Part shown: in pieces, positions 53,006 to 61,202 of the stretch
Numbering within the stretch: position 1 is the first letter of the stretch
Layout of the letters: the number at the start of each line of letters is the position of its first letter
DNA from: JBBDMX01 sp040878035
GTDB taxonomy: Bacteria > Planctomycetota > Phycisphaerae > Phycisphaerales > Phycisphaeraceae
Assembly: GCA_040878035.1 (NCBI GenBank)
Contig: JBBDMX010000030.1
Location: 73,198-137,197 of the forward strand
Length of the DNA stretch: 64,000 bases
Reading direction: 5' to 3'
Made by a program: the position numbers and the translations under genes
The notes under the pieces: model-generated
Seen by the model: only the letters and a program-made list of their open reading frames with translations
Told to the model about the DNA's origin: nothing
Database searches by the model: none

Positions 53006-54139
53006 ATGAACCCAGTCAAAATCGGTGTCGTCGGTTGCGGTGCGATCAGCAACGCCTACTTCACTCACGCCAAGCTCTATCCCGAGCTGGTGCAGATCGT
53101 CGCGGTGGCGGACCTGAACAAGGCCGCCGCCAAGGCCAAGGCCGCCGAGCACGGCATTCCACAGGTGATGTCGGTCGCCAAACTAATCAAGGACCCGGCG
53201 ATCGAGATCGTGCTGAACCTCACGATTCCCGCGGCCCACGCCGCGGTGGCGCTTAAGGCCATTCGTGCCGGCAAGCACACCTACAGCGAAAAGCCGCTGG
53301 GCATCAGCGTGGCGCAGGGGCGCAAGATTCTGGCCGAGGCGCAGAAGCAGGGCGTGCGCGTGGGCTGTGCGCCCGACACGTTCCTGGGCGCCGGCCAGCA
53401 GACGGCCCGCAAACTCATCGACGACGGCGCCATCGGCCGGCCGCTGGTCGCCACCGCCTTCATGATGGGCCGCGGCGTCGAAACCTGGCATCCCAATCCC
53501 GAGTTCTACTACAAGCCGGGCGGTGGCCCCATGCTCGATATGGGTCCCTACTACCTCACCGCCCTGCTCAACATGCTCGGCAAGATCGATACGGTGCGCG
53601 GCTCGGCGGGCATCATGATCCCCAAGCGAACCATCACCCATAAGAACCGCCAAACCGGCGAGAACGGCCCCAAGTACGGCCAGATCATCGACGTGGAAAC
53701 CCCCGACCACGTGGCCGGCACCATCGACTTTGCCAGTGGCGCCATCGGCACTATTGTCACCAGCTTCGCCACCGCGCACGCCACGCACGACGGCAAGCTG
53801 CCCATCACCATCTACGGCAGCGAAGGGACCCTGCGCGTGCCCGATCCCAACGGATTCGACGGCACGGTACAGATGCGCAAACTCGACGATGCGGAATGGA
53901 CCGAAGTGCCGCACACCCATGAAAAGGGCTTTGCCCGCATGGTCGGCGTAGTGGACCTGGCCCAGGCGATCCGCACCAACCGACCGCACCGCGCCAGCGG
54001 CCAATTGGCCATGGCGGTGCTCGAATCCATGGCCGGATTCCTCAAGTCGGCGCAGACGGGCAAAGTAGTACGCCTCAGCGACGGATTCGAGCGCCCGCTC
54101 GCGATGCCGACGAACCTGAAGCCGGGGCAGATGGATTGA
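53006..54139 (+). CDS. Gfo/Idh/MocA-family oxidoreductase
   Basis: A 377-residue NAD(P)-dependent sugar oxidoreductase. The Rossmann motif is KIGVVGCGAISNAYFTHAKL; the conserved EKPLGISVAQGRKILAEAQK carries the catalytic Lys of this family, and GPMLDMGPYYLTALLNMLGK is the typical substrate-side segment with Asp and His/Tyr. Such enzymes oxidise or epimerise sugars and cyclitols. The gene stands alone between hairpin repeats. Substrate unknown; a role in using sugars released by the local enzymes is a reasonable guess. Confidence 0.88.
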   Translation: MNPVKIGVVGCGAISNAYFTHAKLYPELVQIVAVADLNKAAAKAKAAEHGIPQVMSVAKLIKDPAIEIVLNLTIPAAHAAVALKAIRAGKHTYSEKPLGISVAQGRKILAEAQKQGVRVGCAPDTFLGAGQQTARKLIDDGAIGRPLVATAFMMGRGVETWHPNPEFYYKPGGGPMLDMGPYYLTALLNMLGKIDTVRGSAGIMIPKRTITHKNRQTGENGPKYGQIIDVETPDHVAGTIDFASGAIGTIVTSFATAHATHDGKLPITIYGSEGTLRVPDPNGFDGTVQMRKLDDAEWTEVPHTHEKGFARMVGVVDLAQAIRTNRPHRASGQLAMAVLESMAGFLKSAQTGKVVRLSDGFERPLAMPTNLKPGQMD

Positions 54140-54149
54140 CCCCGGCATG

Positions 54150-54178
54150 CCCAGCCGCGTGACCCCGGAGCGGCTGGG
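54150..54178. terminator. Hairpin after the oxidoreductase gene
   Basis: CCCAGCCGC (54150-54158) pairs with GCGGCTGGG (54170-54178), loop of 11 bases, then CTTTGG. It sits between two convergent genes and can terminate both. Confidence 0.5.
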
Positions 54179-54190
54179 CTTTGGTCACGG

Positions 54191-54892
54191 TTATTCGTCC
54201 TGCGGGAACTGCAGCCCGTGAGCGATTTCGATCAGCCGGTCGGCGGGGAGTTCGCCGATGAGGCAGATCCACCGGCCGTCGCGCTGCGTGGTGACCATGG
54301 TCAGCGTATCGGTAGTTTCGACGTGATAGCTCACGCCGTCACGAGTCGTGGTGGGGGAGGGCGGTGAGCGCACATCCGAGGCGCGGGCGACGCTCATGGT
54401 GACCGGCTGGCCGTCGTTGCGGAAAAGGACGCAGGCGACTTGGCGGTCCTTGATCGAGGTCATGCAGCAGGCCATGAGGTGGGCGTTGGGAACGGCGGGC
54501 AGGCCGGGCTGATCGGGCTGCTGCCCCGCCAGGATCCGGCTGGCCTCCTCAATGGAATCAACCTTGGTGACGGGAACGCGCTCGGCCACCAGATCGCGGT
54601 GCATCTGCGCCATCTGGGCGGTCGAGGCCATGACCGGCCCGCCCGTAGCGCTCCAGATCAGGGCGCCGACCACCGCTGTCACGAGCAGGCTGGCCGCCAG
54701 TGCCTGAAGCGGTCGCAGCCAGCGCAAGCGAGGGGTGGCGCGGGCCGAGGGCGTCGCGGGACGTGGTATCTGCGTTCCGATCATGCGTTCGAGCCGTGTC
54801 GTATCCACGGGCATCGTGCCCAGCCGCGCCAGGCGATCGGCCACGGCTCGATTCGTGTCACTCTGGAATTTGTCAGGCGTGGGTATGTTCAT
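54191..54892 (-). CDS. Membrane-anchored partner of the ECF sigma factor (anti-sigma-like)
   Basis: A 233-residue protein with a cytoplasmic N-terminal part (residues 1-65), one transmembrane helix (LQALAASLLVTAVVGALIWS) and an extracytoplasmic domain with NAHLMACCMTSIKDRQVACV. The layout is that of an anti-sigma factor, and its gene follows the sigma gene on the same strand with 79 bases between. A zinc-binding HxxxCxxC motif is not seen in the N-terminal part, so the assignment rests on position and topology. ATG 54892 (MNIPTPDKFQ) is chosen; upstream codons run through a dispersed hairpin repeat. Confidence 0.65.
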   Translation of the reverse strand: MNIPTPDKFQSDTNRAVADRLARLGTMPVDTTRLERMIGTQIPRPATPSARATPRLRWLRPLQALAASLLVTAVVGALIWSATGGPVMASTAQMAQMHRDLVAERVPVTKVDSIEEASRILAGQQPDQPGLPAVPNAHLMACCMTSIKDRQVACVLFRNDGQPVTMSVARASDVRSPPSPTTTRDGVSYHVETTDTLTMVTTQRDGRWICLIGELPADRLIEIAHGLQFPQDE

Positions 54893-54917
54893 GGTTGGGA
54901 CACCGTCTCCTGGCCTC

Positions 54918-54952
54918 AAGCCCGGCCATGCGAGTCTTCGAGCTTGGCCGGG
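54918..54952. repeat. Dispersed hairpin repeat
   Basis: AAGCCCGGCCATGCGAGTCT followed by TCGAGCTTGGCCGGG; the ends CCCGGCCA/TGGCCGGG pair. Copies at 16866-16934 and 21024-21051. Here it lies between the sigma and anti-sigma-like genes and could reduce read-through, so setting their ratio. Confidence 0.7.
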
Positions 54953-54971
54953 ATTGTTCTCCTGGCCGTGA

Positions 54972-55568
54972 TCAATCCTCGATCGCCGCTCCTTTTCCAC
55001 CCCGCATCAGCCGCCGCTCCTTGGCCAGGGGCTCAAGCGTCTGCCGGAGCATGGTCCGGCCACGGTGCACGCGCGACTTGACCGTGCCCACCGGGATGTC
55101 CAGCACCACGGCCGCGTCCTTGTGATCCATGCCCTGCACGTCCACCAGCAGCAGCGTCCAGCGGATGTCCTCGGGCAGGGTCGTCAGCGCGTCGATGATT
55201 TCCTGGTCGCCAAAGGCACTGAGGATGTCCTGTGGATTGTGCCAGTCGGGGTATTGCGTTTCTCCAGTGTCGGCCAGGTCTCCCGCGACGTCGGACAGTT
55301 CGTCGAGGCTGACGTTACCCGCCGCGGCTCGGCCGGATCGCAACCGGTCAATGCGGGTGTGCCGCAGGATCGTCGCCAGCCAGGCGACGATGTCCGTGCC
55401 GGGGCGGAACTGCCCCCGGTCCATTGCCTTGTAGGCCTTGATGAACGTCTCCTGCGCCAGGTCGTCGGCCTGATCGCTCTTGCCGGTCAGAATCATCGCC
55501 AACCGCAACACCGTGTCGCGATGCGGCCAGACCAACTCGTAAAAGCGTGCTGTGGCGTCCTGTTCCAA
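54972..55568 (-). CDS. ECF sigma factor
   Basis: A 198-residue extracytoplasmic-function sigma factor. Region 2 is visible as GKSDQADDLAQETFIKAYKA and AWLATILRHTRIDRLRSGRA, and region 4 as LPEDIRWTLLLVDVQGMDHK, AAVVLDIPVGTVKSRVHRGR. It directs RNA polymerase to a stress or surface regulon. The membrane protein encoded downstream is probably its regulator. A 22-base inverted repeat lies upstream (55635-55718). Confidence 0.92.
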   Translation of the reverse strand: MEQDATARFYELVWPHRDTVLRLAMILTGKSDQADDLAQETFIKAYKAMDRGQFRPGTDIVAWLATILRHTRIDRLRSGRAAAGNVSLDELSDVAGDLADTGETQYPDWHNPQDILSAFGDQEIIDALTTLPEDIRWTLLLVDVQGMDHKDAAVVLDIPVGTVKSRVHRGRTMLRQTLEPLAKERRLMRGGKGAAIED

Positions 55569-55634
55569 CCGGGCAACTCACTGGCCGCTGTCAGTAAGAA
55601 CGAGCGGCGGGGGGTGAAAGGTTCAATGATATGT

Positions 55635-55718
55635 CAGCCGCTTGCGGCTTCGCGCAAAGGTTCGGAAAGCGGTGGACCTCCACGTGATGGTGCGCCTGCG
55701 CGAAGCCGCAAGCGGCTG
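55635..55718. repeat. Perfect 22-base inverted repeat
   Basis: CAGCCGCTTGCGGCTTCGCG (55635 onward, arm to 55656) is the exact inverse of the arm 55697-55718 (ending CCGCAAGCGGCTG); the loop is 40 bases. It lies between the propeller gene and the sigma gene. The inner CCGCTTGCGG is also a small palindrome. AAGCCGCAAGCGGCT occurs again at 22386. It may be a terminator for the propeller gene or a mobile hairpin. Confidence 0.7.
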
Positions 55719-55724
55719 AATTGT

Positions 55725-57035
55725 TCACAGCAATCCCGCCATATCCGCCAAATAGACGTGGCGCGTGTTGTCCTGGACGCCGTTGAACGTCACCCAGCGC
55801 CAGGAGCGGTCCCACGCCGGGTGGGCATCGACGCGCATGGCGCCCGTACCGCCCGGTTCGACGCGCGAATGCATGCGCACCAGCCGGCGCTCCTGACCGG
55901 TCTGCATGTCGATCCAGCGCAAGGGCACGCTGCCGTCGCCAAAGGCGATGCCGGCTTCGCCCGTGTAGCTGTCGGTGAGAATGCGGCCGCAGGGATGGAC
56001 GCTGGGGTGGCCCGAGCCGCGGACGTCGGTGAAGATCGGCCTGATATCGCTGCCGTCGTAGCCCACGCGGACCAGCCGCAAGCCGTCGCCGTAGTAGCCC
56101 AGGTTCATGGAAAGCTGCCGGCTGTCGGGATACCAGTTGATGTGGTGGCCGCCCTTGCTCCAGTACTCGGCGGGGACGGCATTGTGCACGTCGCTGCCGT
56201 CAGGCCGGCAGGTGAGCACGTCGAAGCGCAGCACTTCCCGCCCCGCGCTGTCGCGGCCGCCGATGTTGTCCCATTCCCTGGCGGCGAGGTTGTCCCGGCG
56301 GAAGCGGCGAATGGTGAAAATCAGCCGGCTGCCGTCGGGGCTCCACTTGCTGTGGAAGCCGTAGATCTGCCAGTCTTCCAACCGTTGCCCCGCCAGTTCG
56401 GGAATCGACTTGACCGCCTGACTCAGCGACAGGACGAGCCTGCGCCGGCCCGTCGTCAGATCAGTGATAAACAGACCATCGTCATCGGGTGCACCGATGT
56501 TCAGAGGTACGCGATCATCGGGGATGAGCACTCCGTAGCCGTATTGCGTGCGGCGCATGCGGTCCATCGAAGCGGCCGCGGCGAACCGACCGTCGGGCGA
56601 GACGTGATACACGCCGCCGGCCGTCTTATCGCTCTTGCCCGTCAACGGATCCAGTCGCACCAGTTGCGGTGTCCAGGCCTGCGTATCCACATCGTTGAAG
56701 ATCAAGCTGTGATCGTCGGCGCCCCAGTTGATATTGGCGCCCATCTGCGGCTCCCAGCCATGCGTCTGCGCCACGACCTTGAGTACGCCCGCTTCCAGAT
56801 CGATCAGCACCACGTCGGCCGGCTCGCCCGCACGGTTCAGCCGCTGCTCATCAGGCATCCGCAGCACCGCGACGTACCGCCCCGAAGGACTGATCGGCGT
56901 AGTATCGAAAAAACGGTGAAAGCACCCCCGCATCGTCGGTGTCAGATCCCACACCGGCACCAGCGGATCGTGTTGCGTGTAACGCCCAAACCGCGCGCGA
57001 ATCCTGAGCGTCAAGTCAGCGGCTGTTGAGTTCAT
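55725..57035 (-). CDS. TolB-like propeller protein (oligogalacturonate-lyase-related)
   Basis: A 436-residue protein with no signal peptide and repeated propeller blades: FFDTTPISPSGRYVAVLRMP, INWGADDHSLIFNDVDTQAW, YHVSPDGRFAAAASMDRMRR, HSKWSPDGSRLIFTIRRFRR, HPAWDRSWRWVTFNGVQDNT. It is a distant paralog of the gene at 21057-22325 and of the lyase domain at 44706. Ends such as VQDNTRHVYLADMAGLL fit the family C-terminus. The biochemical role is not known; the HHINWYPDSRQLSMNLGY segment has His residues that could bind a metal. It lies left of tRNA-Ala, just outside the integrated element. Confidence 0.65.
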   Translation of the reverse strand: MNSTAADLTLRIRARFGRYTQHDPLVPVWDLTPTMRGCFHRFFDTTPISPSGRYVAVLRMPDEQRLNRAGEPADVVLIDLEAGVLKVVAQTHGWEPQMGANINWGADDHSLIFNDVDTQAWTPQLVRLDPLTGKSDKTAGGVYHVSPDGRFAAAASMDRMRRTQYGYGVLIPDDRVPLNIGAPDDDGLFITDLTTGRRRLVLSLSQAVKSIPELAGQRLEDWQIYGFHSKWSPDGSRLIFTIRRFRRDNLAAREWDNIGGRDSAGREVLRFDVLTCRPDGSDVHNAVPAEYWSKGGHHINWYPDSRQLSMNLGYYGDGLRLVRVGYDGSDIRPIFTDVRGSGHPSVHPCGRILTDSYTGEAGIAFGDGSVPLRWIDMQTGQERRLVRMHSRVEPGGTGAMRVDAHPAWDRSWRWVTFNGVQDNTRHVYLADMAGLL

Positions 57036-57165
57036 CGAATGTGTTCCCTGGCGCCCCTTGTCGCGCCGCGGTGGGACGACACCATGGGCAGGGGGACCAT
57101 GATAACCATGACGCCGGTACGCCCGCGACGTGGAGCCCCGCTTGCTGCTAAAATGGCTCCTTGTC

Positions 57166-57215
57166 GGGACCGCAGCTCAATGGGCAGCCCGTATGGGTTG
57201 CAGGTTCAGTAGGCA
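57166..57215 (+). pseudogene. Degenerate tRNA-like sequence
   Basis: CGGGACCGCAGCTCAATGGG has the look of an acceptor and D-arm (compare CGTAGCTCAATTGGGAGAGC in the real tRNA), and GGGTTGCAGGTTCAGTAGGC is a damaged T-arm. The anticodon arm is missing. It lies 22 bases before the intact tRNA-Ala and may be a scar of earlier integrations. Confidence 0.35.
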
Positions 57216-57237
57216 GTCTTATAGGATCAAGGGGATT

Positions 57238-57310
57238 GGGGCCGTAGCTCAATTGGGAGAGCACTAGCTTTGCAAGCTAGGGGTTGCCGGTTCGATCCCG
57301 GTCGGCTCCA
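57238..57310 (+). tRNA. tRNA-Ala (anticodon UGC)
   Basis: A complete 73-base tRNA. Acceptor stem GGGGCCG pairs with CGGCTCC, including G3-U70, the alanine identity pair. D-arm GCTCAATTGGGAGAGC, anticodon arm CTAGC-TTTGCAA-GCTAG with anticodon TGC, and T-arm CCGGTTCGATCCCGG. CCA is not encoded. A recombinase gene lies 218 bases downstream, so this tRNA is the likely integration site. Confidence 0.97.
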
Positions 57311-57312
57311 TT

Positions 57313-57495
57313 GGTTCCGATTTTCAATAAGTGCCAGTAAATGCCATAAAACAAGGCGTTTACTGGCACTTCTTTTGGCCTAGAGGCCACCTTTCCTACC
57401 GCCTATACCCCTTAGGTTCCGAAATATCGCAGTTTTTGGTTCCGATTATGCCAGTACGCGGTTCCGATTTTGTGTTACGATCTATTAATCGGAAC
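57313..57495. other. Attachment-site-like region with repeats
   Basis: A stem-loop with arms at 57329-57345 (AAGTGCCAGTAAATGCC) and 57355-57371 (GGCGTTTACTGGCACTT), 16 of 17 pairs, lies right after the tRNA. Around it GGTTCCGA(T/A) repeats at 57313, 57415, 57438 and 57460, and the inverse AATCGGAAC at 57487. Such direct repeats near an integrase look like arm-type recombinase sites, and the stem-loop like a core or terminator. The 218-base gap contains no gene. Confidence 0.55.
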
Positions 57496-57528
57496 TTTGT
57501 ATGTAACTACTAACCAGAGGACACGGGT

Positions 57529-59232
57529 ATGGGCAAAACTACCAGTTCCAGAATCACGCACCGCGCTGGCAAAGGCTACACGCGCGACTTGGGGCGGAAG
57601 CGAACCCCTGATGGACGGCGAGTGCAGCCCCGATTCCTGCTCGGCCACGACCGGGCACAAGCCGAACTGGCGAACTTGCGGCTAGAACAACTGTGGGCCG
57701 TCATCGTCCGGGACGCCGACGCTCAGAACACACACCTGCAACCCGTCAACGAATCGACGGAACCCACGTGGGAAGATAACACGCTGCGCATGGCTGAGGC
57801 GATCAGGAAGGGGCACCAGTCCATCGTCGTGCCCTACCACGCGATTGAAGAGGTTGGCAGTCAGGATGACCTTGGCCCTATCGGCCCGTCTGCCTACGCC
57901 ACTTATTTGCACCACCTACAGACGCGCTACCCAATGATCGCCTTCGTACCCCAGTCGCCGGCGGCTATGCGCGAAGGGCAGGCCAACCACCTGGAGTGGT
58001 CAAAGCGGCGAGTGATGCAGGCACAGGTCAACGCCGCCATTGCCCACGCGGCGATCCCCACGGGGGCGGGCCACACGCTCTACCAGGCCATCGATGGTTA
58101 CAAGGAACACGTGAGCAAGACCTATGTGCGAGGAGGCAAGCCTACCGCCTGGTCCGCCGTGTTGCTCGCCATCGCCGAGCGACTGAAGGACTCCCATGCC
58201 GATGCACCGTTAGAACTGGTCACCTATAACACCATCGAGTCGATCAAGACGTACTGGGCCGCGCGCCCCAACGGGAAGAAGACGGGTAAGCCGATCAGCG
58301 TGGATACCGTCCGGTCACACATTAAAGTGCTCAAGCTGTTCCTGCGGTGGCTGAGCCGAAACCCGGACTTCGCGTGGCGGCTACCCGATGATACTGAGGC
58401 CGCGTGGAAGGTGGATTACTCGCGGATCATGCATGATGTCGAGGTGGCAGGACTCAAGCAGGGCGTCCAGGTGTTCCATCTGCCGGCGCTCATCACCCTT
58501 TGGCGCTATGCCACGGATTTCGGTCGCGTCCTGCTCCTGCTGGGGCTGAACTGTGGATTCGCCCAGGCGGAGATTGCGTCGCTGCGGCTAGACGAAATCC
58601 AGTTGGATGAAACCCCGCCCAGCATCAAGCGGGTCAGGCGAAAGAGCCGGGTCTACGGCGAGTTCGCCCTATGGCCGGAAACCGTCGCGGCCATCAACTG
58701 GTTTGCGGGTGAACGCAAGCGGATCAAGGGCAAGCCTACCGATCTGGCCATCGTCACCGCCAAGGGCAACCCGCTGAACACGCAACACATCGCCAACGCA
58801 TGGAATGACTTGTTGCGGCGCATCCAGCATGACCACCCCGACTTCGCCCGACTTCCATTCAAACATCTGCGAAAGACGGCTGCCCAACTGGTCCGACGCA
58901 TGAGTGATGGTGAGACAGCGGGAGTATTCCTGTGCCATGGACAGCCTGTCCAATCCGACGAACTGAGCGATGCCTACACCAACCGTGACTTCACCAAGGT
59001 GGCCAAGGCTATGGAGCGTGTCCACGACCAGCTTGCCCCGATGTTCGCCACAAAGGGTGATGCCTTCCAGGCACCGCGCAAGCACAGCGGTGCCAACATC
59101 AGCCGTGGCACCATTGACCGCATTCGGCAACTACATGAGCAGGGGATGGCCCAAAAGATGATCGCCCAGACGATCGGCGTGAGTGCTGAGACTGTTCGTC
59201 GGCATACGGCCGCCGTAATCACGAAGGTGTGA
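57529..59232 (+). CDS. Divergent tyrosine recombinase (integrase)
   Basis: A 567-residue site-specific recombinase. The core-binding domain covers about residues 180-270 (TVRSHIKVLKLFLRWLSRNP). In the catalytic domain LLLGLNCGFAQAEIASLRL takes the place of the usual Gly-x-Arg-x-x-Glu, so the first catalytic Arg appears to be Ala; PFKHLRKTAAQLVRR has the second Arg but Lys instead of the first His; FLCHGQ keeps a His and DAYTNRDF gives the Tyr nucleophile. The C-terminal 40 residues (ISRGTIDRIRQLHEQGMAQK, IGVSAETVRRH) form an extra helix-turn-helix. Codon use is less GC-biased than in chromosome genes. It mobilises the element at tRNA-Ala. Confidence 0.85.
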   Translation: MGKTTSSRITHRAGKGYTRDLGRKRTPDGRRVQPRFLLGHDRAQAELANLRLEQLWAVIVRDADAQNTHLQPVNESTEPTWEDNTLRMAEAIRKGHQSIVVPYHAIEEVGSQDDLGPIGPSAYATYLHHLQTRYPMIAFVPQSPAAMREGQANHLEWSKRRVMQAQVNAAIAHAAIPTGAGHTLYQAIDGYKEHVSKTYVRGGKPTAWSAVLLAIAERLKDSHADAPLELVTYNTIESIKTYWAARPNGKKTGKPISVDTVRSHIKVLKLFLRWLSRNPDFAWRLPDDTEAAWKVDYSRIMHDVEVAGLKQGVQVFHLPALITLWRYATDFGRVLLLLGLNCGFAQAEIASLRLDEIQLDETPPSIKRVRRKSRVYGEFALWPETVAAINWFAGERKRIKGKPTDLAIVTAKGNPLNTQHIANAWNDLLRRIQHDHPDFARLPFKHLRKTAAQLVRRMSDGETAGVFLCHGQPVQSDELSDAYTNRDFTKVAKAMERVHDQLAPMFATKGDAFQAPRKHSGANISRGTIDRIRQLHEQGMAQKMIAQTIGVSAETVRRHTAAVITKV

Positions 59233-59329
59233 CCTTCGCCCCCGACCCATCCCACGCCCCACCAACGCCGCCACACCGCGGCGCTTTTCTTGCGACTCAT
59301 CCCCCACCCACACCCCTGTATTGTTTCAG

Positions 59330-59389
59330 TGCGCCTCGATTCGATGCGCCTCGATTCGATGCGCCTCGATTTGATGCGCCTCGATTCAT
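59330..59389. repeat. Four tandem 15-base repeats
   Basis: Units of TGCGCCTCGATTCGA start at 59330, 59345, 59360 and 59375; the third has T for C and the last ends CAT. It lies between the convergent integrase and DUF3987 genes in DNA with Cys/His-free low-complexity sequence, and holds no gene. Confidence 0.9.
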
Positions 59390-59424
59390 TACATCGTCCC
59401 CCGCCTCACACCCCTCACGCCCCC

Positions 59425-61038
59425 TCACGCCGCCTGACCCATCACCGCCTGCCCCTGCCCCACCAACGCCGGTGCCCCACCAACCACCAACCTGAACACC
59501 CGTGACGTCCTGCCGCCACCCTGGGGCTGTATCGTCTCCCACTGGCCAGCACCTGCATTGACGAGCTGCTGCAAGTCCGCTTCCGCCTCGGCGACTGACC
59601 GAAGCGTGGTGCGGTGGGCATTGCACCACTGACGCGGCGTTACCACACCACCATGCCGCTGGATTTTCTCGATCTTTCGGCGAGCCTCACCCGCCGACTT
59701 CGATTCTTTGAGCCGGGCGTACACCCGCCGCGTTTCGTATTTGAACCATTCGGCCAGGGCGATGCCCGCTTCCAAGCTGTCGCGATCCACACTGCCATCA
59801 ACTGAGTGAGCGGTCGCCATCGCCAACCTGCACCTGTGTATGATCAGCGCAAATCGCGCCGCATAGGCTTCCATCTTTGCCCAAGCTGCCGACAAGTCAC
59901 CCTCCAGGTCCATCGCCTCGCGCCCGTGCCACTCCACAAACTGGGCCCACACCTGACAAGCATCCGGCGAGAGCGCGACAGTGTGCGGGAATGCCTCGCC
60001 GCGATCATTTGTCGCCAGCGGCACAGCGTAAAGCGCCTCAAAAAGTGATCGCACCGCCTGGAGAAGGTCGTCACGCATCACAGCCTGACCCCACTGTTTG
60101 GGATGACGTGGCGGCATCGCGAGCAGGAATCGTGACACCAAGCCCGACTCAAAATCTTCACGGCTGAGCCGCTTCGCCAGTACACCGGGCTGGATTCCAC
60201 CGCACAAACATACAGCGGCGTGCTGCACGTAGACCATCGGAGCGTCTTCTTTTTGGCGGTCTACCTTGAGGGAGCGTCCACCGAACATTTCGAGCCAGTG
60301 TGCGCGGTCGCCGTCGCCTTGCTTATATTTGTCAAAACCTCCAAGCCAGCCCGCCAACTCATCCTTGGCTAGGAGCAGGCCACGTGGTTGCTCCGCCAGC
60401 GCCGTGGCGACCCGCTCGGTAGTGATGTCATTGATCAGCCACTGCACCAGCTTGGGCGGACGCGGTGGGTTGCGTTTGCCCGCGTGCTCGGCCTGGTGCT
60501 GCTCCAACACCTGCCGGTGAGCAGCCACCGCGGCCCACTGGCGGTCGTGGACGAATTGTGTGGCGTACTCAATCGCGGGACTTTTCTGCGTGCCCGACTC
60601 GGCGACGATGACAGTCCACACAATCGGCGGTTCTTTCCACGTGCCACCCAGACTCAACCGCGCCGAGTTTCCTACGGCCGCACCCAGCGCTGACAGCAGG
60701 GGCAGCGCGATCATGGCAGGGTCCACGCACATCGACGCCGCACCGGCACGGACGAATTCCCCCAAACAGCCGGGCAGAACCTCGATGGGGAATGGGCGGT
60801 ATTGGTCAACGGATGGCGGTGCCATAGCGTGCTGGCGTGCCTGTGCTAGGTCGCCGACCACACGCAGGACGGTAAACACGTCGGCACGCCCCAGCATCTG
60901 GGCGATGGCCTGGGCTGCTGCTTGCTGCCCCTGATCATGCCCAAGATCAGCCACGAGTGGTGATGACCGCTGGCCCTGATCGCCTACCACCACCAGCACA
61001 CACTGATATCCCTGATGCCATGTCGGTTCGATGTTCAT
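59425..61038 (-). CDS. DUF3987 protein of the integrated element
   Basis: A 537-residue DUF3987 protein. Recognisable parts are YRPFPIEVLPGCLGEFVRAG, MIALPLLSALGAAVGNSARL, the P-loop-like IVAESGTQKSPAIEYA, and LLLAKDELAGWLGGFDKYKQ with acidic residues of Walker-B type. DUF3987 proteins occur in phages, plasmids and islands next to primases and are thought to help replication, though their activity is unproven. It is the last gene of a three-gene operon: its ATG overlaps the stop of the small gene 61035-61196. Directly upstream of the operon is the origin-like region. Confidence 0.8.
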   Translation of the reverse strand: MNIEPTWHQGYQCVLVVVGDQGQRSSPLVADLGHDQGQQAAAQAIAQMLGRADVFTVLRVVGDLAQARQHAMAPPSVDQYRPFPIEVLPGCLGEFVRAGAASMCVDPAMIALPLLSALGAAVGNSARLSLGGTWKEPPIVWTVIVAESGTQKSPAIEYATQFVHDRQWAAVAAHRQVLEQHQAEHAGKRNPPRPPKLVQWLINDITTERVATALAEQPRGLLLAKDELAGWLGGFDKYKQGDGDRAHWLEMFGGRSLKVDRQKEDAPMVYVQHAAVCLCGGIQPGVLAKRLSREDFESGLVSRFLLAMPPRHPKQWGQAVMRDDLLQAVRSLFEALYAVPLATNDRGEAFPHTVALSPDACQVWAQFVEWHGREAMDLEGDLSAAWAKMEAYAARFALIIHRCRLAMATAHSVDGSVDRDSLEAGIALAEWFKYETRRVYARLKESKSAGEARRKIEKIQRHGGVVTPRQWCNAHRTTLRSVAEAEADLQQLVNAGAGQWETIQPQGGGRTSRVFRLVVGGAPALVGQGQAVMGQAA

Positions 61039-61196
61039 GCCGCTTTCTCCTTCTGGCTGTAGTCTAAAGATTCACCAATCCCAATTGCCCGCACCACATC
61101 TGCCTTGGTCGCACCGGCCCGCACCCACTCTCGTAAATCCTTGCACGGCGGCGTGACCAGGTACACAGGAACGAGATAGGCCAACCGTTCGGCCAT
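61035..61196 (-). CDS. Small 53-residue protein of the element
   Basis: ATG 61196 opens a 53-codon frame starting MAERLAYLVPVYLVTPPCKD and ending SLDYSQKEKAA. Its stop overlaps the DUF3987 start (ATGA), and its start lies 6 bases after the previous stop, so it is translated as part of the operon. It has one helical pattern (LREWVRAGATKADVVRAIGI) reminiscent of a small DNA-binding or adaptor protein. No family recognised. It is too short for many gene callers. Confidence 0.6.
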   Translation of the reverse strand: MAERLAYLVPVYLVTPPCKDLREWVRAGATKADVVRAIGIGESLDYSQKEKAA

Positions 61197-61202
61197 CTCG
61201 CG

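Noticed and set aside
59229..59495. 88-residue frame with APRFD repeats
   Set aside because: The apparent repeats are the translation of the 15-base tandem DNA repeat; the frame has no ribosome site and lies opposite the DUF3987 gene end.
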